Part shown: in pieces, positions 35,801-44,062 of the stretch
Layout: every line of letters starts with the position of its first letter
Position numbering within the stretch: the first letter of the stretch is position 1
Assembly: GCA_903873965.1 (NCBI GenBank)
Contig: CAIQQO010000201.1
Location: 1 to 64,000 of the forward strand
Origin: an uncultured bacterium
GTDB lineage: Bacteria > Chloroflexota > Anaerolineae > J036 > Brachytrichaceae
Length of the DNA: 64,000 nucleotides
Direction of reading: 5' to 3'
Program-made: the position numbers and the translations under genes
The notes under the pieces: model-generated
Told to the model about the DNA's origin: nothing
Databases searched by the model: none
The model's input: only the letters and a program-made list of their open reading frames with translations

Positions 35801-36438
35801 GCTTGTCGACCATCAAGCTGTGTCGACGCCAGGTGGGCGAGCGCCTCTTCAGTGTGGCCGGCGCGTTGGGGCAACCCACCCATGTCGTGCATGACCCACA
35901 AAAAGACATCGTTGTCTGCGTTGCCGGCGGGGTCGGTATCGCACCGCTCTATCCGATTGCCCGCGCCAACGTGCAGGCCGGAAACCGCGTGGTATCCATC
36001 ATCGGCGTGAAATCACTCGACATGCTGTTTTGGGAAGACAGGATGCGGGCCATGTCAACCGCATTCACGCTGACGCTGGATTCGCAAGGACAGCTTGTGA
36101 CCGATGGACTGGGAGCGTATCTGGAGGAGCAGCAGAGCAATGGCGGCATCCACCGGATCGCGCGCGTCGTCGCCATAGGATCGGCTGGCATGATGCAGGC
36201 CGTGAGTAAATTGACCGCCCGTTACGGCATTCCTACGGTGGTCAGCCTGAATTCGATCATGCTATGCGGGATCGGCATGTGCGGCTGTGATCGCGAGAAC
36301 GTCAACGGTCAGCGGGTGTTTACCTGTGTGCATGGGCCTGAATTCGAGAGCCAGTCGGTTGACTGGCATGGCGTGTTTGCGCGACAGAAGCGCTATCTCC
36401 AGGAAGAGGCGCTCGCGCGCGCAGCCTCGAAGGGATAG
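32887..36438 (+). CDS. Three-domain fusion: DUF4922/HIT-like, NfnB/GltD-like and NfnA-like oxidoreductase
   Basis: This 1183-residue protein has three parts. Residues about 50-340 resemble DUF4922, a HIT/GalT-superfamily nucleotidyltransferase-like fold, with CC/CPLC zinc-like cysteines and the catalytic-type motif SQEHQHFQGF (H193, H195). Residues about 425-890 match NfnB/GltD: CLLCREPFCTKGC and CPQETQCQATC for two [4Fe-4S] clusters, VIGAGPAGLTVASEL for FAD, IIGGGNVAMDSARSA for NAD(P), and AAGDIAGGSTV. Residues about 890-1183 match NfnA/PyrK: FAD/NAD domain with AGGVGIAPLYPIA and a [2Fe-2S] site CGIGMCGCDREN...FTC. It could be a ferredoxin/NADH/NADPH transhydrogenase. TTG 32887 is the only start in an open frame after a stop at 32848. 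A strong terminator follows. Confidence 0.88.
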   Translation: MHTFKEVTTTRLSGLTDRVDTQSQPLIEPPTNRAEPTVPTHLAELELRILRGWEQRRGQGAAEVLPGDFEQLSFERRGLLYTLKCCHKTDADAHEGGREGGCPLCDSVQRQLHNLTAVQLPSGRSWEIWVNKRSYAAYHILIMPLTGQGQPEHRCCGQEATRDDIQDMLALKTLLPHFCLFFNAHGAGNSQEHQHFQGFYADTGAVLQVEKQATQGLWQHGRFWMTQVEDWPAECIRMRGRHDVLAAYAAQAIQLARQKNLSYNLLFTGNALYFARRKQLGSTHLDKTAAGALDVFDLKHIVSPSAFEWAKTHPLQLPDELDSLYADITCSRVETQAFMREWIQLVGDAPISHLATNAAVQSQEATVLDILVDCAAGEPALRVAGRAKLAAFLKDELSNRKELAEAPSACGTPGHKWSRFSRWAESRLRPAEERIKDSEEVNKGLGVVDALVEASRCLLCREPFCTKGCPVMMDIKGVVKAFVNGDIQQAYAIIRKDNILPAITSRVCPQETQCQATCALAKRGDALSIGQLERAVVDLHDLFCACRVIDAAEIEDHVDIVMPEKDYPIAVIGAGPAGLTVASELARWYTRVVIFEALPEPGGGVLKYGIPGFRLPKDIVQAEIDWVKSRGVKLIFDVAVGRTLTIADLRQMGFRAIVLGTGAGLPKFMGIPGEELNGVVTANEFLMRYNLMSAGQPEYDTPLKVGRKVVIIGGGNVAMDSARSAMRTGAQEVIVMYRRAEVDMPVRAEELDRAREEGIIVMPLTALLEFLGVDGALTGARCQKMALGKPDESGRRSPQPIQGSEFIVDGVSSVILAIGTEPNTMLMDQERLPKGKWNTVALQDAQTGQTRQPDIFAAGDIAGGSTVIDAMGTARKAVVGVHTYLQSLPEDARRIRTDRRVLQADGYAITHREELASNIVLLKVSAPFVAAAARAGQFVMVMSDARSERIPLTIADWDADSGEITIVIQAVGLSTIKLCRRQVGERLFSVAGALGQPTHVVHDPQKDIVVCVAGGVGIAPLYPIARANVQAGNRVVSIIGVKSLDMLFWEDRMRAMSTAFTLTLDSQGQLVTDGLGAYLEEQQSNGGIHRIARVVAIGSAGMMQAVSKLTARYGIPTVVSLNSIMLCGIGMCGCDRENVNGQRVFTCVHGPEFESQSVDWHGVFARQKRYLQEEALARAASKG

Positions 36439-36454
36439 CGTCTTTCGCATGGAT

Positions 36455-36486
36455 AAAGCTCCGGGTTTTAACCCGGAGCTTTTTTT
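36455..36486. terminator. Bidirectional rho-independent terminator
   Basis: AAAGCTCCGGGTT-tt-AACCCGGAGCTTT followed by more T residues forms a perfect 13-bp stem. It lies 16 bp after the redox fusion gene, and its T-run overlaps the stop codon of the convergent glycoside hydrolase gene. Confidence 0.92.
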
Positions 36487-38593
36487 ACGCCAGCAACCGG
36501 ACCAGAATAGGGTAGTCCTTGATCAATACACCGCGGATGTGTGCGCTGCCATGGACGAACTCCATGTCTAGCTCCTGTTCCACGCCGTTGAGCGGGTCGT
36601 AGGCGATGGCCTGACGGCAGGGACCCGGCACAACCAGATCCGCCGGCACGCCGTTGCAGGTATCGGCTGCCCGACCCGGCTGCCACAATGCCACTACGCG
36701 TTCGCCCGGCCGTTCCAGCGCGAATTGCTCCAACTCGGCCGGACCTCCCTCTACCTGGAAGTCAAACACAGCCGGCTGGAGGTTCTCGAGGGCTGTGGCA
36801 AGATTTCGCAGCACGTAATAGGCCGCTTGCGGCTGCTGTGGTGAGATCGGATCGGCCGTGAAGGTGCGCCGCATCAAAGTCAGGTCCATGGCATAGTAGC
36901 TGTTGCCCCAGGTTTCGCAGAAAAAAGAGCCACAGGCCAGGGCTGTATGCTGCACCGAAAGACGCGCCACGTATTTCGCCTTCACCATTTCCGTGCAGAC
37001 ATAATCGCCCCACCAGTTGGGCGGGGTCGGTTCGGGATAGCTGGCGCCGTAACTCCACTCCGAGGCGCAGAACTCACCGCGGAATCCCTGTGAAAGACAC
37101 CAATTCTGGAAGCGGCGCACATCCGCTGTGTAACTGCGCACCGTGGGTTTGTCCGGATCTGTCTGGTAAAACGGATGCCAGCCGATGATATCCACATCTG
37201 GTGCCAGTGCGCGAATGGCCGCCAGAAGCAGCGAGTCGCGCTCCTGTTGGATCAGCTCCTCCGGCGACCAGGTGCTCATGCCTGGGAAATACCCGGCAAA
37301 AGATCCCAACATGACTTTTGCCTGCGGACATTCCCGGCGCAGGATCGGGATCGTGACTCGCGCGATTGCCAGGTATTGTTCGAGACTTGGCTGAGCGCCC
37401 CAGTACACGCCGATGTTCCACTCGTTCCAGATCTCGAATACTTTGATGCGGTCGCGGTACTTTCGAGCCATGAAGCGCACATAGCGGGCCCAGGCCTTGA
37501 GCGCGGCAGGTGTAACCGGCGGTTGGGGGTTCTCGTAATACCATTCCCACAACTGGGGAAGTTTGCGGGCCGGATCAGGGTTGGAGTAGAGCCGATTGCC
37601 AAATCCCAGCGCTAATATGATGTCGACGCCGTGATCCACCATGTAGTCGATGGCAGCGTCGGCTTCCGCATCCACAGCCAGCTTGCCCTTTTCCTTTTCC
37701 ACCCAGTGCCAGTTTACCGGGTCGTCGTGGTAGCCGATGCGGATCCATTTGATTCCCAGGTCGGTGGCTAATGGCCACAACCAATGGTGTTCTTCCCGAG
37801 TTTGTCCCAGGGAATGCTGGGTGGAACTGACGGTAACGCCCGCTCCGCGGGTTGCCAGAGCCACGTTGCGTCCGGCAGTATCCAGCACCTCGATTTCAGC
37901 AATCGAAAAAGAATACAGCCAGTTTTCCACGCGCCGCAGTCCCCGCCCGATGACCCAGATCTGTTTGGCGGGCCTTGCAGCAAACTCGCAAATCAAATCA
38001 CGTTTTTCGGGGGTATCACCGCTTGGCCCGTCGAACACGGTTTCCCATGTGCGCGCATCCCGGCTGATGCGGATGGTGAGTTCCGCGGGCATAGCCATGC
38101 CGACCTCAACCGCGCCAGTATCCAACGGCATGCTGGACATGTCTGTGGACCGGGCTGCGCCGGGGACTCGCTTGCGCAGGATGATGCGGCACAGGTCGCG
38201 TTCAACTGGCAGGTCCAGCCGGATCCAAATCGGCTCGACGTCCGGCTGCGGTAGCGATTTACTCGACCAACAGGTGGTCGGGTCACCGTCAATTAAGTGA
38301 ATGCACTCCAGGGGCAGGTAATCGTTGGCCACTGTGCGCGGCATACGCGGAGAAGTGCCGCCCAAACGGTTGAAAACGACCTCTCCGCTTGATTTCACAG
38401 GCTGTTTGATGAAAGGTCGCAGATTCCCGACCTGAAGCCGTGTCTCGTCAGCCAGATCGGGCGCTCCGGCCAGGATATGGGTGTATCCATAGGTTCGAAT
38501 CGGCACGCCTTCGCACACGGCCCGAGTTGCGGGTTCGTCAAAAGGAGAAAGGCGGTTGGTTTGGCGCTGCCGGGTTGTCTTCTTAATCTGCAT
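36485..38593 (-). CDS. Clan-A glycoside hydrolase (GH39-like) with N-terminal discoidin-like domain
   Basis: Residues about 90-240 of this 702-residue protein look like an F5/8-type C (discoidin) sandwich (ECIHLIDGDPTTCWSSKS, WIRLDLPVERDLCRIIL). Residues about 250-590 are a TIM barrel, with the acid/base in FEIWNEWNIG (E391) and the nucleophile in FCASEWSYG (E512). A beta domain ends the protein. This is the GH-A retaining arrangement, most like GH39. No signal peptide is visible, so it may act on imported oligosaccharides. ATG 38593 is chosen because GGAG lies 6 nt upstream. The GH5-like gene lies 115 bp upstream on the same strand. The substrate is unknown. Confidence 0.82.
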   Translation of the reverse strand: MQIKKTTRQRQTNRLSPFDEPATRAVCEGVPIRTYGYTHILAGAPDLADETRLQVGNLRPFIKQPVKSSGEVVFNRLGGTSPRMPRTVANDYLPLECIHLIDGDPTTCWSSKSLPQPDVEPIWIRLDLPVERDLCRIILRKRVPGAARSTDMSSMPLDTGAVEVGMAMPAELTIRISRDARTWETVFDGPSGDTPEKRDLICEFAARPAKQIWVIGRGLRRVENWLYSFSIAEIEVLDTAGRNVALATRGAGVTVSSTQHSLGQTREEHHWLWPLATDLGIKWIRIGYHDDPVNWHWVEKEKGKLAVDAEADAAIDYMVDHGVDIILALGFGNRLYSNPDPARKLPQLWEWYYENPQPPVTPAALKAWARYVRFMARKYRDRIKVFEIWNEWNIGVYWGAQPSLEQYLAIARVTIPILRRECPQAKVMLGSFAGYFPGMSTWSPEELIQQERDSLLLAAIRALAPDVDIIGWHPFYQTDPDKPTVRSYTADVRRFQNWCLSQGFRGEFCASEWSYGASYPEPTPPNWWGDYVCTEMVKAKYVARLSVQHTALACGSFFCETWGNSYYAMDLTLMRRTFTADPISPQQPQAAYYVLRNLATALENLQPAVFDFQVEGGPAELEQFALERPGERVVALWQPGRAADTCNGVPADLVVPGPCRQAIAYDPLNGVEQELDMEFVHGSAHIRGVLIKDYPILVRLLA

Positions 38594-38708
38594 TGTAATC
38601 TCCATTGGCGGTCAGCCGAGACGCGGGCCACCGACGCCAGTGGAACGGTTTTATCAACCCGCACCGGCATAGGGTTAAGGTCTGTTTCGGTTTCATATCG
38701 GATCACCT

Positions 38709-39647
38709 CTACGGACGCTGAAAACGTGGACGGTCGCGCAGGAACTCCAGGCCGGGGCGCAGTTGACCGCTACGAGTAAACCAGGCATGAAAGCCCTGCC
38801 CGTCAATGCCATTGCCATCGTAACGATCGCGGCGGGTGGAAATGGCCCGGCCTTCGCGCATGCCCCATCCCATCCAGCCGTAGCCTGCGTCTTCCATCAT
38901 GGCGATAGTCCAGCGGGCGCAATCGGCCCGCTTCTTGTCATCGAGACAGCCGGGAATCGTCTCATTGGACAGCATCGGCTTGTTATGTCGTTTTTGAACG
39001 GTAGCACACACAGCCAGCATCTGGCGCAGTTCCTCAGGTGTCCGGCCGTAAGGATGGCAACACAACACATCGCACAGCGGGGCAAAAATGTCCATATTGT
39101 CTCCGCTCTGGTGTGTGCCAATGGTGATTGACTGCTGTGCACCGGTTCGACGAACTGTGTCGGCAACCTGGTTGAGCCAGTGCAGCTCGCGGGCTGCCAT
39201 GGGATCGTCCAGTCGGCATGTTGCCGGCTCGTTGCACAGATCCCAGGTGAGGATGCGCTGATCTGCAATCAAAGGTTCCACCAGGGTTCGCACATATTCA
39301 AGCCGCGGTTCGATATGGCGACACAAATCCTCGTTGTACGTCCCCCCATAATCGTAATCCAAGTCATGCCAGCGATTGAACAGGCACGGTATGACCAGGA
39401 GATCGAGTTCGCCCAGGGCGGTGACCGCATCCATAAACGCGGCCTGGACGCGGTCGGGGTCAGCCATCCAGGCGGTAAACTCAATCCACAAGCGAATGCA
39501 ATTGGCTTGGGCGTGTGTGGCCAGAGTCGCTTCCTCACGGAAGCGGCTGCCGTCGTAGTCCCACCATGCCTGTTCAATACGGGCGCCCCATGAGGGGATC
39601 ATGTTGAATCCGCGCAGCCAGCGGTAGTCGGCGTAACGATGGATCAT
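38709..39647 (-). CDS. GH5-like glycoside hydrolase
   Basis: The 312-residue TIM-barrel protein has the GH-A pattern: RGFNMIPSWG at the first strand, NCIRLWIEFTAWM, acid/base WDLCNEP (E140), CCHPYG, and nucleophile MLSNET (E229), ending with WMGWGMREG. It probably hydrolyses a beta-glycoside. The closest broad group by eye is GH5 or a related cellulase/mannanase-fold family. No secretion signal is visible. ATG 39647 is preferred to the track start because GGAGG lies 6-7 nt upstream. It is the first gene of a two-gene glycosidase unit with the downstream GH39-like enzyme. Confidence 0.8.
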   Translation of the reverse strand: MIHRYADYRWLRGFNMIPSWGARIEQAWWDYDGSRFREEATLATHAQANCIRLWIEFTAWMADPDRVQAAFMDAVTALGELDLLVIPCLFNRWHDLDYDYGGTYNEDLCRHIEPRLEYVRTLVEPLIADQRILTWDLCNEPATCRLDDPMAARELHWLNQVADTVRRTGAQQSITIGTHQSGDNMDIFAPLCDVLCCHPYGRTPEELRQMLAVCATVQKRHNKPMLSNETIPGCLDDKKRADCARWTIAMMEDAGYGWMGWGMREGRAISTRRDRYDGNGIDGQGFHAWFTRSGQLRPGLEFLRDRPRFQRP

Positions 39648-39774
39648 AAAGAACCTCCAGAGATGATTCCCCATTCTAGTAGCTATTTAACACTTCATGT
39701 CCTGCCAATTAAATTACCGGTAGACATGGAAGAGTCCTTGGGCCAACTGCCGCAAAGTCACTATGCCGAAAAAC

Positions 39775-39812
39775 AAAAAAAACGGCAAAGTGACTCGTGT
39801 TCACTCTGCCGT
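39775..39812 (-). terminator. Rho-independent terminator of tRNA-Lys
   Basis: On the minus strand ACGGCAGAGTGA-acacgag-TCACTTTGCCGT is followed by eight T residues. This 12-bp stem with one mismatch lies 14 nt beyond the tRNA 3' end. Confidence 0.88.
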
Positions 39813-39826
39813 AATCGGGCGTTTCA

Positions 39827-39899
39827 TGAGCCGTGAGGGATTCGAACCCCCGACACAGGGATTAAAAGTCCCCTGCTCTACCAACTGAGCTAACGGCCC
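39827..39899 (-). tRNA. tRNA-Lys (anticodon TTT)
   Basis: The minus strand folds as a complete 73-nt cloverleaf. The acceptor GGGCCGT/ACGGCTC has one G-U pair. The D-arm is AGCTCAGTTGGTAGAGC, the anticodon stem GGGGA/TCCCT carries loop CTTTTAA (anticodon TTT, lysine), and the T-arm is GTCGGGGGTTCGAATCCC with discriminator A. CCA is not encoded. No integrase or duplicated 3' end was seen, so it is not used as an att site here. Confidence 0.96.
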
Positions 39900-39944
39900 A
39901 ACTTCTTGTATTTTACCCTGATTTGCATTGCGCGCAAGGGATAG

Positions 39945-39971
39945 GAAGTCAGAAATCAGACTTCTGACTTC
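39945..39971. repeat. Inverted repeat sharing a dispersed GAAGTCAGAAATCAGA motif
   Basis: GAAGTCAGAA-(7 nt)-TTCTGACTTC forms a perfect 10-bp stem in the 87-bp gap between tRNA-Lys and the solute-binding protein gene. The left half GAAGTCAGAAATCAGA is nearly repeated at about 58162 (GAAGTCAGAGATCAGA). It may weakly terminate the solute-binding protein gene. Confidence 0.5.
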
Positions 39972-39986
39972 TTTTCCCCGCTTATG

Positions 39987-41837
39987 CTACTGAGCTGCCT
40001 TCAGACCGAGCACCATCAGTGGGAATGTCCAATGCCAGAACGCACCGTTGATGTACGGGTTATCCTGCGTTGGCCAGTTGGTCCAGTACGTGGTGTTGTA
40101 GGCAATGCGATGCAGGAACTGATTGGTTGGAATCTCAACCATATCGGTCCACCAGATCGTCATGGCTTTGTTGAACAGGTCAGCGATGCCGGGATCGCCC
40201 ATCGGCAGCACCGCGATGCCGTCAACCAGTTTATCGTACTCGGGGTTCTTGTAGCGCCCAAACGAAGCCCCGCTTGAGGCCGTGCCCAGTGGCCGCGAGT
40301 TCTTGCTGTGATACAGGTACAAAGTCGCAAACGGATCGATGACGCTACCACCATGCCCGAACATGTACATGCCCGGTTTGCCGTCGACCATGTTCTGATA
40401 GGCATCGTTGCCGAAGTTGATGGAAGCTTCAAAGCCGCCTTTGCGCAGCATTTCCACCAGCACGGGCACGATGTCCGTGTGGATGAACTCGAAACCGTTG
40501 ATCGTCGCATTGACGCGCTTGCTGTCTTTAACCCAGAACCCGTCTGCATCCTTCGCGAAGCCGGCTTTCGTCATCTTCTCGGCCGTCTTGGCCAGGTCGA
40601 ATGTGCGCACACCCAGTTTGTCAGAGATGGCCTTCGCGCCATCGGTGAGTCGCTTGAGCGCCGGATATTCAGGGAAGGGGTGGATCGTGGCAATCTTGGC
40701 GCCGAAGTACACCACCTTATCGATGGTGTCGCGGTCGATGGCGTAGTTCATCGCCCAGCGCACGTCGGGATTGCTGTACGGTTCCTGCAAGGTGTTGACA
40801 TACAACGAGTTTGGCCACCAGTCCAGGTTCCCGAGTGGCTGTTCCTTGCCAGTATGCGTCGTGATCTTCGGGTTCTGCTTGACGACGTTGGCAATGGTTG
40901 CCGGCGCGGAGCCGAACATCGAATCAGTTTCGTTGTTGACGACGCGTTGCGCGGCGTTGGTCTCGTTCACCAAGGGCACATAGATGACGCGCTGAATATC
41001 AGGCATCTTCTGGAACCCGGTTGTGAAGCCCCACCAATCCTTGCGGATATCGAAAACATACTGCTCAGCAACCTGCTTCACGTTAAACATACCGCTGTGT
41101 GGGAAGCTATCGCCGCCCTTAACACTGGTGATGTCTTCGCCATCCTTAAAAGCATGCATCGGGTAGACAGGAATGCCCGTGTCGAATTTCAAACTCAGAT
41201 ACTCGAATTTGAACCGAGGCTGTGGCTTATTGAAGGTGACGATCACGGTCATGTCGTCGGGCGCATCGACACTCTTAACGTTGTCGACAAATGGCCCGTG
41301 ATATCCCAGCTTCTCGTTCTTGACATTGGTATCGATGGTGAATTTCGCATCGGCTGATGTGATGGGTTTGCCATCGTTCCACATCGTTCCTTTGCGCATC
41401 TTGATCGTTAGAACGGTGTAGTCTTTGTTGTACTCACTGCTCTCGGCCAGCCAAGGTAATTCCTTTTCGGCGAAGACAGAATAGTAAAACAGTGGGTCCC
41501 ACAATAGCGCCATGCCTTCCTGATGGTTCATGCCGCCTTCTGGGTTGGTCAGGCCCATGGAAGCGAACTTGCCGGCGCCGCCGCCGAAGTTCACGATCAG
41601 GGTGCGGTTACGGGGAACATCACCATTGGCTGCCGGCGCCGTTGTTGCTGCGGCTTCGGGTGCTTTGGTGGCTTCCGGGGCAGCAGTGGCTTTGGGTGCT
41701 GTCGTCGCAGCGGGGGCGGTAGTGGCTACCGGTGCGGCAGTTGGTGTTGCGGCGGCACCGCATGCGGCCGCTAGGGTGCCTGCACCGACGATTACCGACA
41801 ATTGAAGTAACTCTCTACGCGATATCTTGCCTTTCAT
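39987..41837 (-). CDS. ABC transporter family 5 substrate-binding lipoprotein (peptide/oligosaccharide type)
   Basis: The 616-residue protein has a Tat-like N-terminus (KISRRELLQLSVIVGAGTLAAACG) with a lipobox cysteine at about residue 26, an Ala/Pro/Thr linker (about 27-72), and the SBP_bac_5 fold (LWDPLFYYSVFAEKELPWLAESSEYN, KMRKGTMWNDGKPITSADAKFTID, NPDVRWAMNYAIDRDTIDKVVY). Such lipoproteins capture oligopeptides, or oligosaccharides when near glycosidases. Here no permease or ATPase genes are adjacent, so the transporter partner is elsewhere. The nearby glycosidases make a sugar ligand possible but unproven. The 288-bp region upstream contains no ORF. Confidence 0.92.
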   Translation of the reverse strand: MKGKISRRELLQLSVIVGAGTLAAACGAAATPTAAPVATTAPAATTAPKATAAPEATKAPEAAATTAPAANGDVPRNRTLIVNFGGGAGKFASMGLTNPEGGMNHQEGMALLWDPLFYYSVFAEKELPWLAESSEYNKDYTVLTIKMRKGTMWNDGKPITSADAKFTIDTNVKNEKLGYHGPFVDNVKSVDAPDDMTVIVTFNKPQPRFKFEYLSLKFDTGIPVYPMHAFKDGEDITSVKGGDSFPHSGMFNVKQVAEQYVFDIRKDWWGFTTGFQKMPDIQRVIYVPLVNETNAAQRVVNNETDSMFGSAPATIANVVKQNPKITTHTGKEQPLGNLDWWPNSLYVNTLQEPYSNPDVRWAMNYAIDRDTIDKVVYFGAKIATIHPFPEYPALKRLTDGAKAISDKLGVRTFDLAKTAEKMTKAGFAKDADGFWVKDSKRVNATINGFEFIHTDIVPVLVEMLRKGGFEASINFGNDAYQNMVDGKPGMYMFGHGGSVIDPFATLYLYHSKNSRPLGTASSGASFGRYKNPEYDKLVDGIAVLPMGDPGIADLFNKAMTIWWTDMVEIPTNQFLHRIAYNTTYWTNWPTQDNPYINGAFWHWTFPLMVLGLKAAQ

Positions 41838-42125
41838 CTCTCATACTCCCACGAAACAGTTGTAGACGGAATAGGGTTCCGGTTGAATCGCAAGGCTGTA
41901 GTGAAGCAGTAATGCCACGACTTGTAGTGACGATGCTTGAGTTGACCTCCTTAGTATCTGGCAATAGCATCAAGGCTTATTGTCGTCAACCTCGGTGCCG
42001 GATTGGTCTCCAAGCTTTATGGCTCGCATGGAGATTTCGCAAGTCTACAACATAATTCAAAATATGAGAATACCTGATTCAGGTGATTTTCAGAGAAAAT
42101 CACACTTCTGTAGGTCGAGAACTTA
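41838..42125. other. Intergenic region with hairpins between the substrate-binding protein and GNAT genes
   Basis: No convincing gene is present. It holds the palindrome ACCTGA-T-TCAGGT (42072-42084) and a hairpin GTGATTTT-cagag-AAAATCAC (42083-42103), about 20 nt beyond the GNAT stop on the minus strand, which may be a weak terminator. The promoter of the substrate-binding protein gene must lie here, but no clear -35/-10 pair was found. Confidence 0.4.
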
Positions 42126-42866
42126 TCATGCCTGGGACAGACCTCTTGTTCGCATTGTCAACTCGGACAAAGAAGTGCGTTGCCTGCCTCGTTCATCAAA
42201 GTTCGAGGGATGCAACCATTGCACAAAAACATCCTGTAACGCCGGCCACTCGCTGTCGATGATCGAAAACCACGCGGTGTCGCGGCTGCGGCCTTTATAG
42301 ATGACGGCTTGACGGAAGGTGCCTTCGTAAACGAATCCATATCGCACTGCAGCCGAACGAGAGGGAGCGTTGAGCGCGTCGCATTTCCACTCGCACCGGC
42401 GATATCCCAGCTCAAACGCAGCATTGATCAGCAGGTAAATGGCCTCTGTTGCAGCCGGCGTACGCTGTAGTGCGGGTGAAAAGGCAAGGTGACCAACTTC
42501 GATCACGCCGTTGGCGGGGTCTATGCGCATCAAACTGGCCACGCCAACGGCTTTCTGGTTCGCCTTATCGATGATGGCAAAAAAGAGGGGATCATCGTTT
42601 TGTGCTGAACGTGCTACCCAGCCTGTGTATTCATCCTCTGAGGTGAATGGCCCATAGAAGAGGTATGTCCACATACCCCCGGGATCAGCGCTGTTTGCGG
42701 CGTACAAGTCCGTGGCATGCCGCGCGGCGTCAAGCGGTTCCACGGCGCAGGTTCGGCCTTCAATTCGTACTCGCGCCGGGCGTGCTCGCGGCGTCCAGCC
42801 CGGCACATCCGGTCCAATGGGTTGACCGTCTGTGTTTAATCGTTGAGTCTTTGCAGGTGTTGACAT
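42126..42866 (-). CDS. GNAT-family N-acetyltransferase (RimJ/RimL-like)
   Basis: The protein (246 residues from ATG 42866) has the GNAT fold of the RimJ/RimL group: substrate-strand WTYLFYGPFTSEDEYTGWV, core strand AVGVASLMRIDPANGVIEVGHLAFSP, the acetyl-CoA region LQRTPAATEAIYLLINAAFELGYRRCEWKCDALN and RYGFVYEGTFRQAVIYKGRSRDTAWFSI. It acetylates a small molecule or a protein N-terminus; the substrate is unknown. The track start at 42926 is less likely. ATG 42866 is preceded by GATAAT only 6 nt upstream and no ribosome-binding site, which suggests a leaderless transcript. It is divergent from the membrane-protein gene. Confidence 0.87.
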   Translation of the reverse strand: MSTPAKTQRLNTDGQPIGPDVPGWTPRARPARVRIEGRTCAVEPLDAARHATDLYAANSADPGGMWTYLFYGPFTSEDEYTGWVARSAQNDDPLFFAIIDKANQKAVGVASLMRIDPANGVIEVGHLAFSPALQRTPAATEAIYLLINAAFELGYRRCEWKCDALNAPSRSAAVRYGFVYEGTFRQAVIYKGRSRDTAWFSIIDSEWPALQDVFVQWLHPSNFDERGRQRTSLSELTMRTRGLSQA

Positions 42867-42934
42867 GGCACGATTATCACCGAGTGTAGTCAACCTGTCT
42901 GGTGGTGTGATAATCTGCATACACAACCCGATTT

Positions 42935-43984
42935 ATGCTGAATTTACTGATCCGCCTGTTTCTTTGTCTTCTTGGCGTCGCCATCGTCGCCGGCACGCTG
43001 CTGTCTGCTGTGCGCACTTTCATCCTGCCGCGCAGCGCCAATGACCAATTGACCCGCCTCGTTTTCCTCGTTTCGCGCAAGTTATTCAACATCGCTTTAC
43101 GCAGGGCCGACACCTACAATCAGCGTGACGGGATCATGGCGCTCTATGCCCCGATCACGCTGCTCGCGCTGCCGCCTGCCTGGCTGGCCTGTGTCATGGT
43201 CGGGTACACACTGATCTATCGTGCTACTGGCATTGAGAGTTTTCACGACGCCTTCCTGATCAGCGGCGCGTCATTATTGACGTTCGGCGCTTCCTTGAGT
43301 GCAATACCCTTGGCCATCATGTCATTCACCGAAGGCACAATTGGGCTGATTCTCGTGGCTGTCTTGATTTCCTACCTGCCGACGATGTATTCAGCATTCT
43401 CGCGGCGTGAGGCTGTTGTGAACATGCTTGAAGTGCGCGCTGGGTCACCGCCATCAGCGGTTGAGATGCTGGTGCGTTTCTACCGCATCCGGGGTATCGA
43501 TGCGATGCACGAAGTCTGGGAAACCTGGGAAGCGTGGTTTGCCGAAATTGAAGAGACGCACACTTCACTCGCTGCGCTGGCGTTCTTTCGTTCCCCCAAG
43601 CCCGATCGTTCATGGATTACGGCCGCGGGCACGGTACTTGACGCGGCGGCGCTACTGGATTCCACCATCGATCGTCCGCGAGATCCAGCCAGTAACCTGT
43701 GCATTCGCGCCGGGTATCTGGCGTTACGGGCCATCGGCGACTTCTTTCGCATCGAGTATAGCCTGACGCCAAAGGTTGACGATCCCATCAGCATCACGCG
43801 CGAGGAATATGATGGCGCCTATGATCGACTGGTGACCGAAGGCCTGCCGGTGAAACCTGACCGTGAAGCCGCATGGCTGGCCTACAAGGGCTGGCGCGTG
43901 AACTATGACACTGTCCTGCTGTCATTGTGCACGATGCTGATGGCACCTTACGCGCCGTGGTCGTCTGATCGGTCGTTGCGCTAA
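42935..43984 (+). CDS. Uncharacterised membrane protein with soluble C-terminal domain
   Basis: The 349-residue protein has an N-terminal membrane helix (LNLLIRLFLCLLGVAIVAGTLLSAV), then two or three further helices between about residues 70 and 155. A loop SGASLLTFGASLSAIPLAI resembles a pore-type re-entrant segment but lacks a potassium filter TVGYG. The C-terminal about 190 residues are soluble and mainly helical. The overall shape recalls two-TM ion-channel-like proteins, but no family could be assigned with confidence. There is no ribosome-binding site before the ATG. Confidence 0.7.
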   Translation: MLNLLIRLFLCLLGVAIVAGTLLSAVRTFILPRSANDQLTRLVFLVSRKLFNIALRRADTYNQRDGIMALYAPITLLALPPAWLACVMVGYTLIYRATGIESFHDAFLISGASLLTFGASLSAIPLAIMSFTEGTIGLILVAVLISYLPTMYSAFSRREAVVNMLEVRAGSPPSAVEMLVRFYRIRGIDAMHEVWETWEAWFAEIEETHTSLAALAFFRSPKPDRSWITAAGTVLDAAALLDSTIDRPRDPASNLCIRAGYLALRAIGDFFRIEYSLTPKVDDPISITREEYDGAYDRLVTEGLPVKPDREAAWLAYKGWRVNYDTVLLSLCTMLMAPYAPWSSDRSLR

Positions 43985-44062
43985 ATTGGGTTGATGAGTT
44001 GCATGACATGCAACGGCGTCAAAAAATGACATAATAATTGGTGGTTGTAACTATTACAGTAA

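Noticed and set aside
39827-39899. tRNA-Lys as an integration site of a mobile element
   Set aside because: No integrase, no duplicated tRNA 3' end and no transposase were seen on either side.
40308-41357. 349-residue plus-strand ORF opposite the substrate-binding protein
   Set aside because: Antisense shadow of a convincing SBP_bac_5 protein, without ribosome-binding site or family motif.
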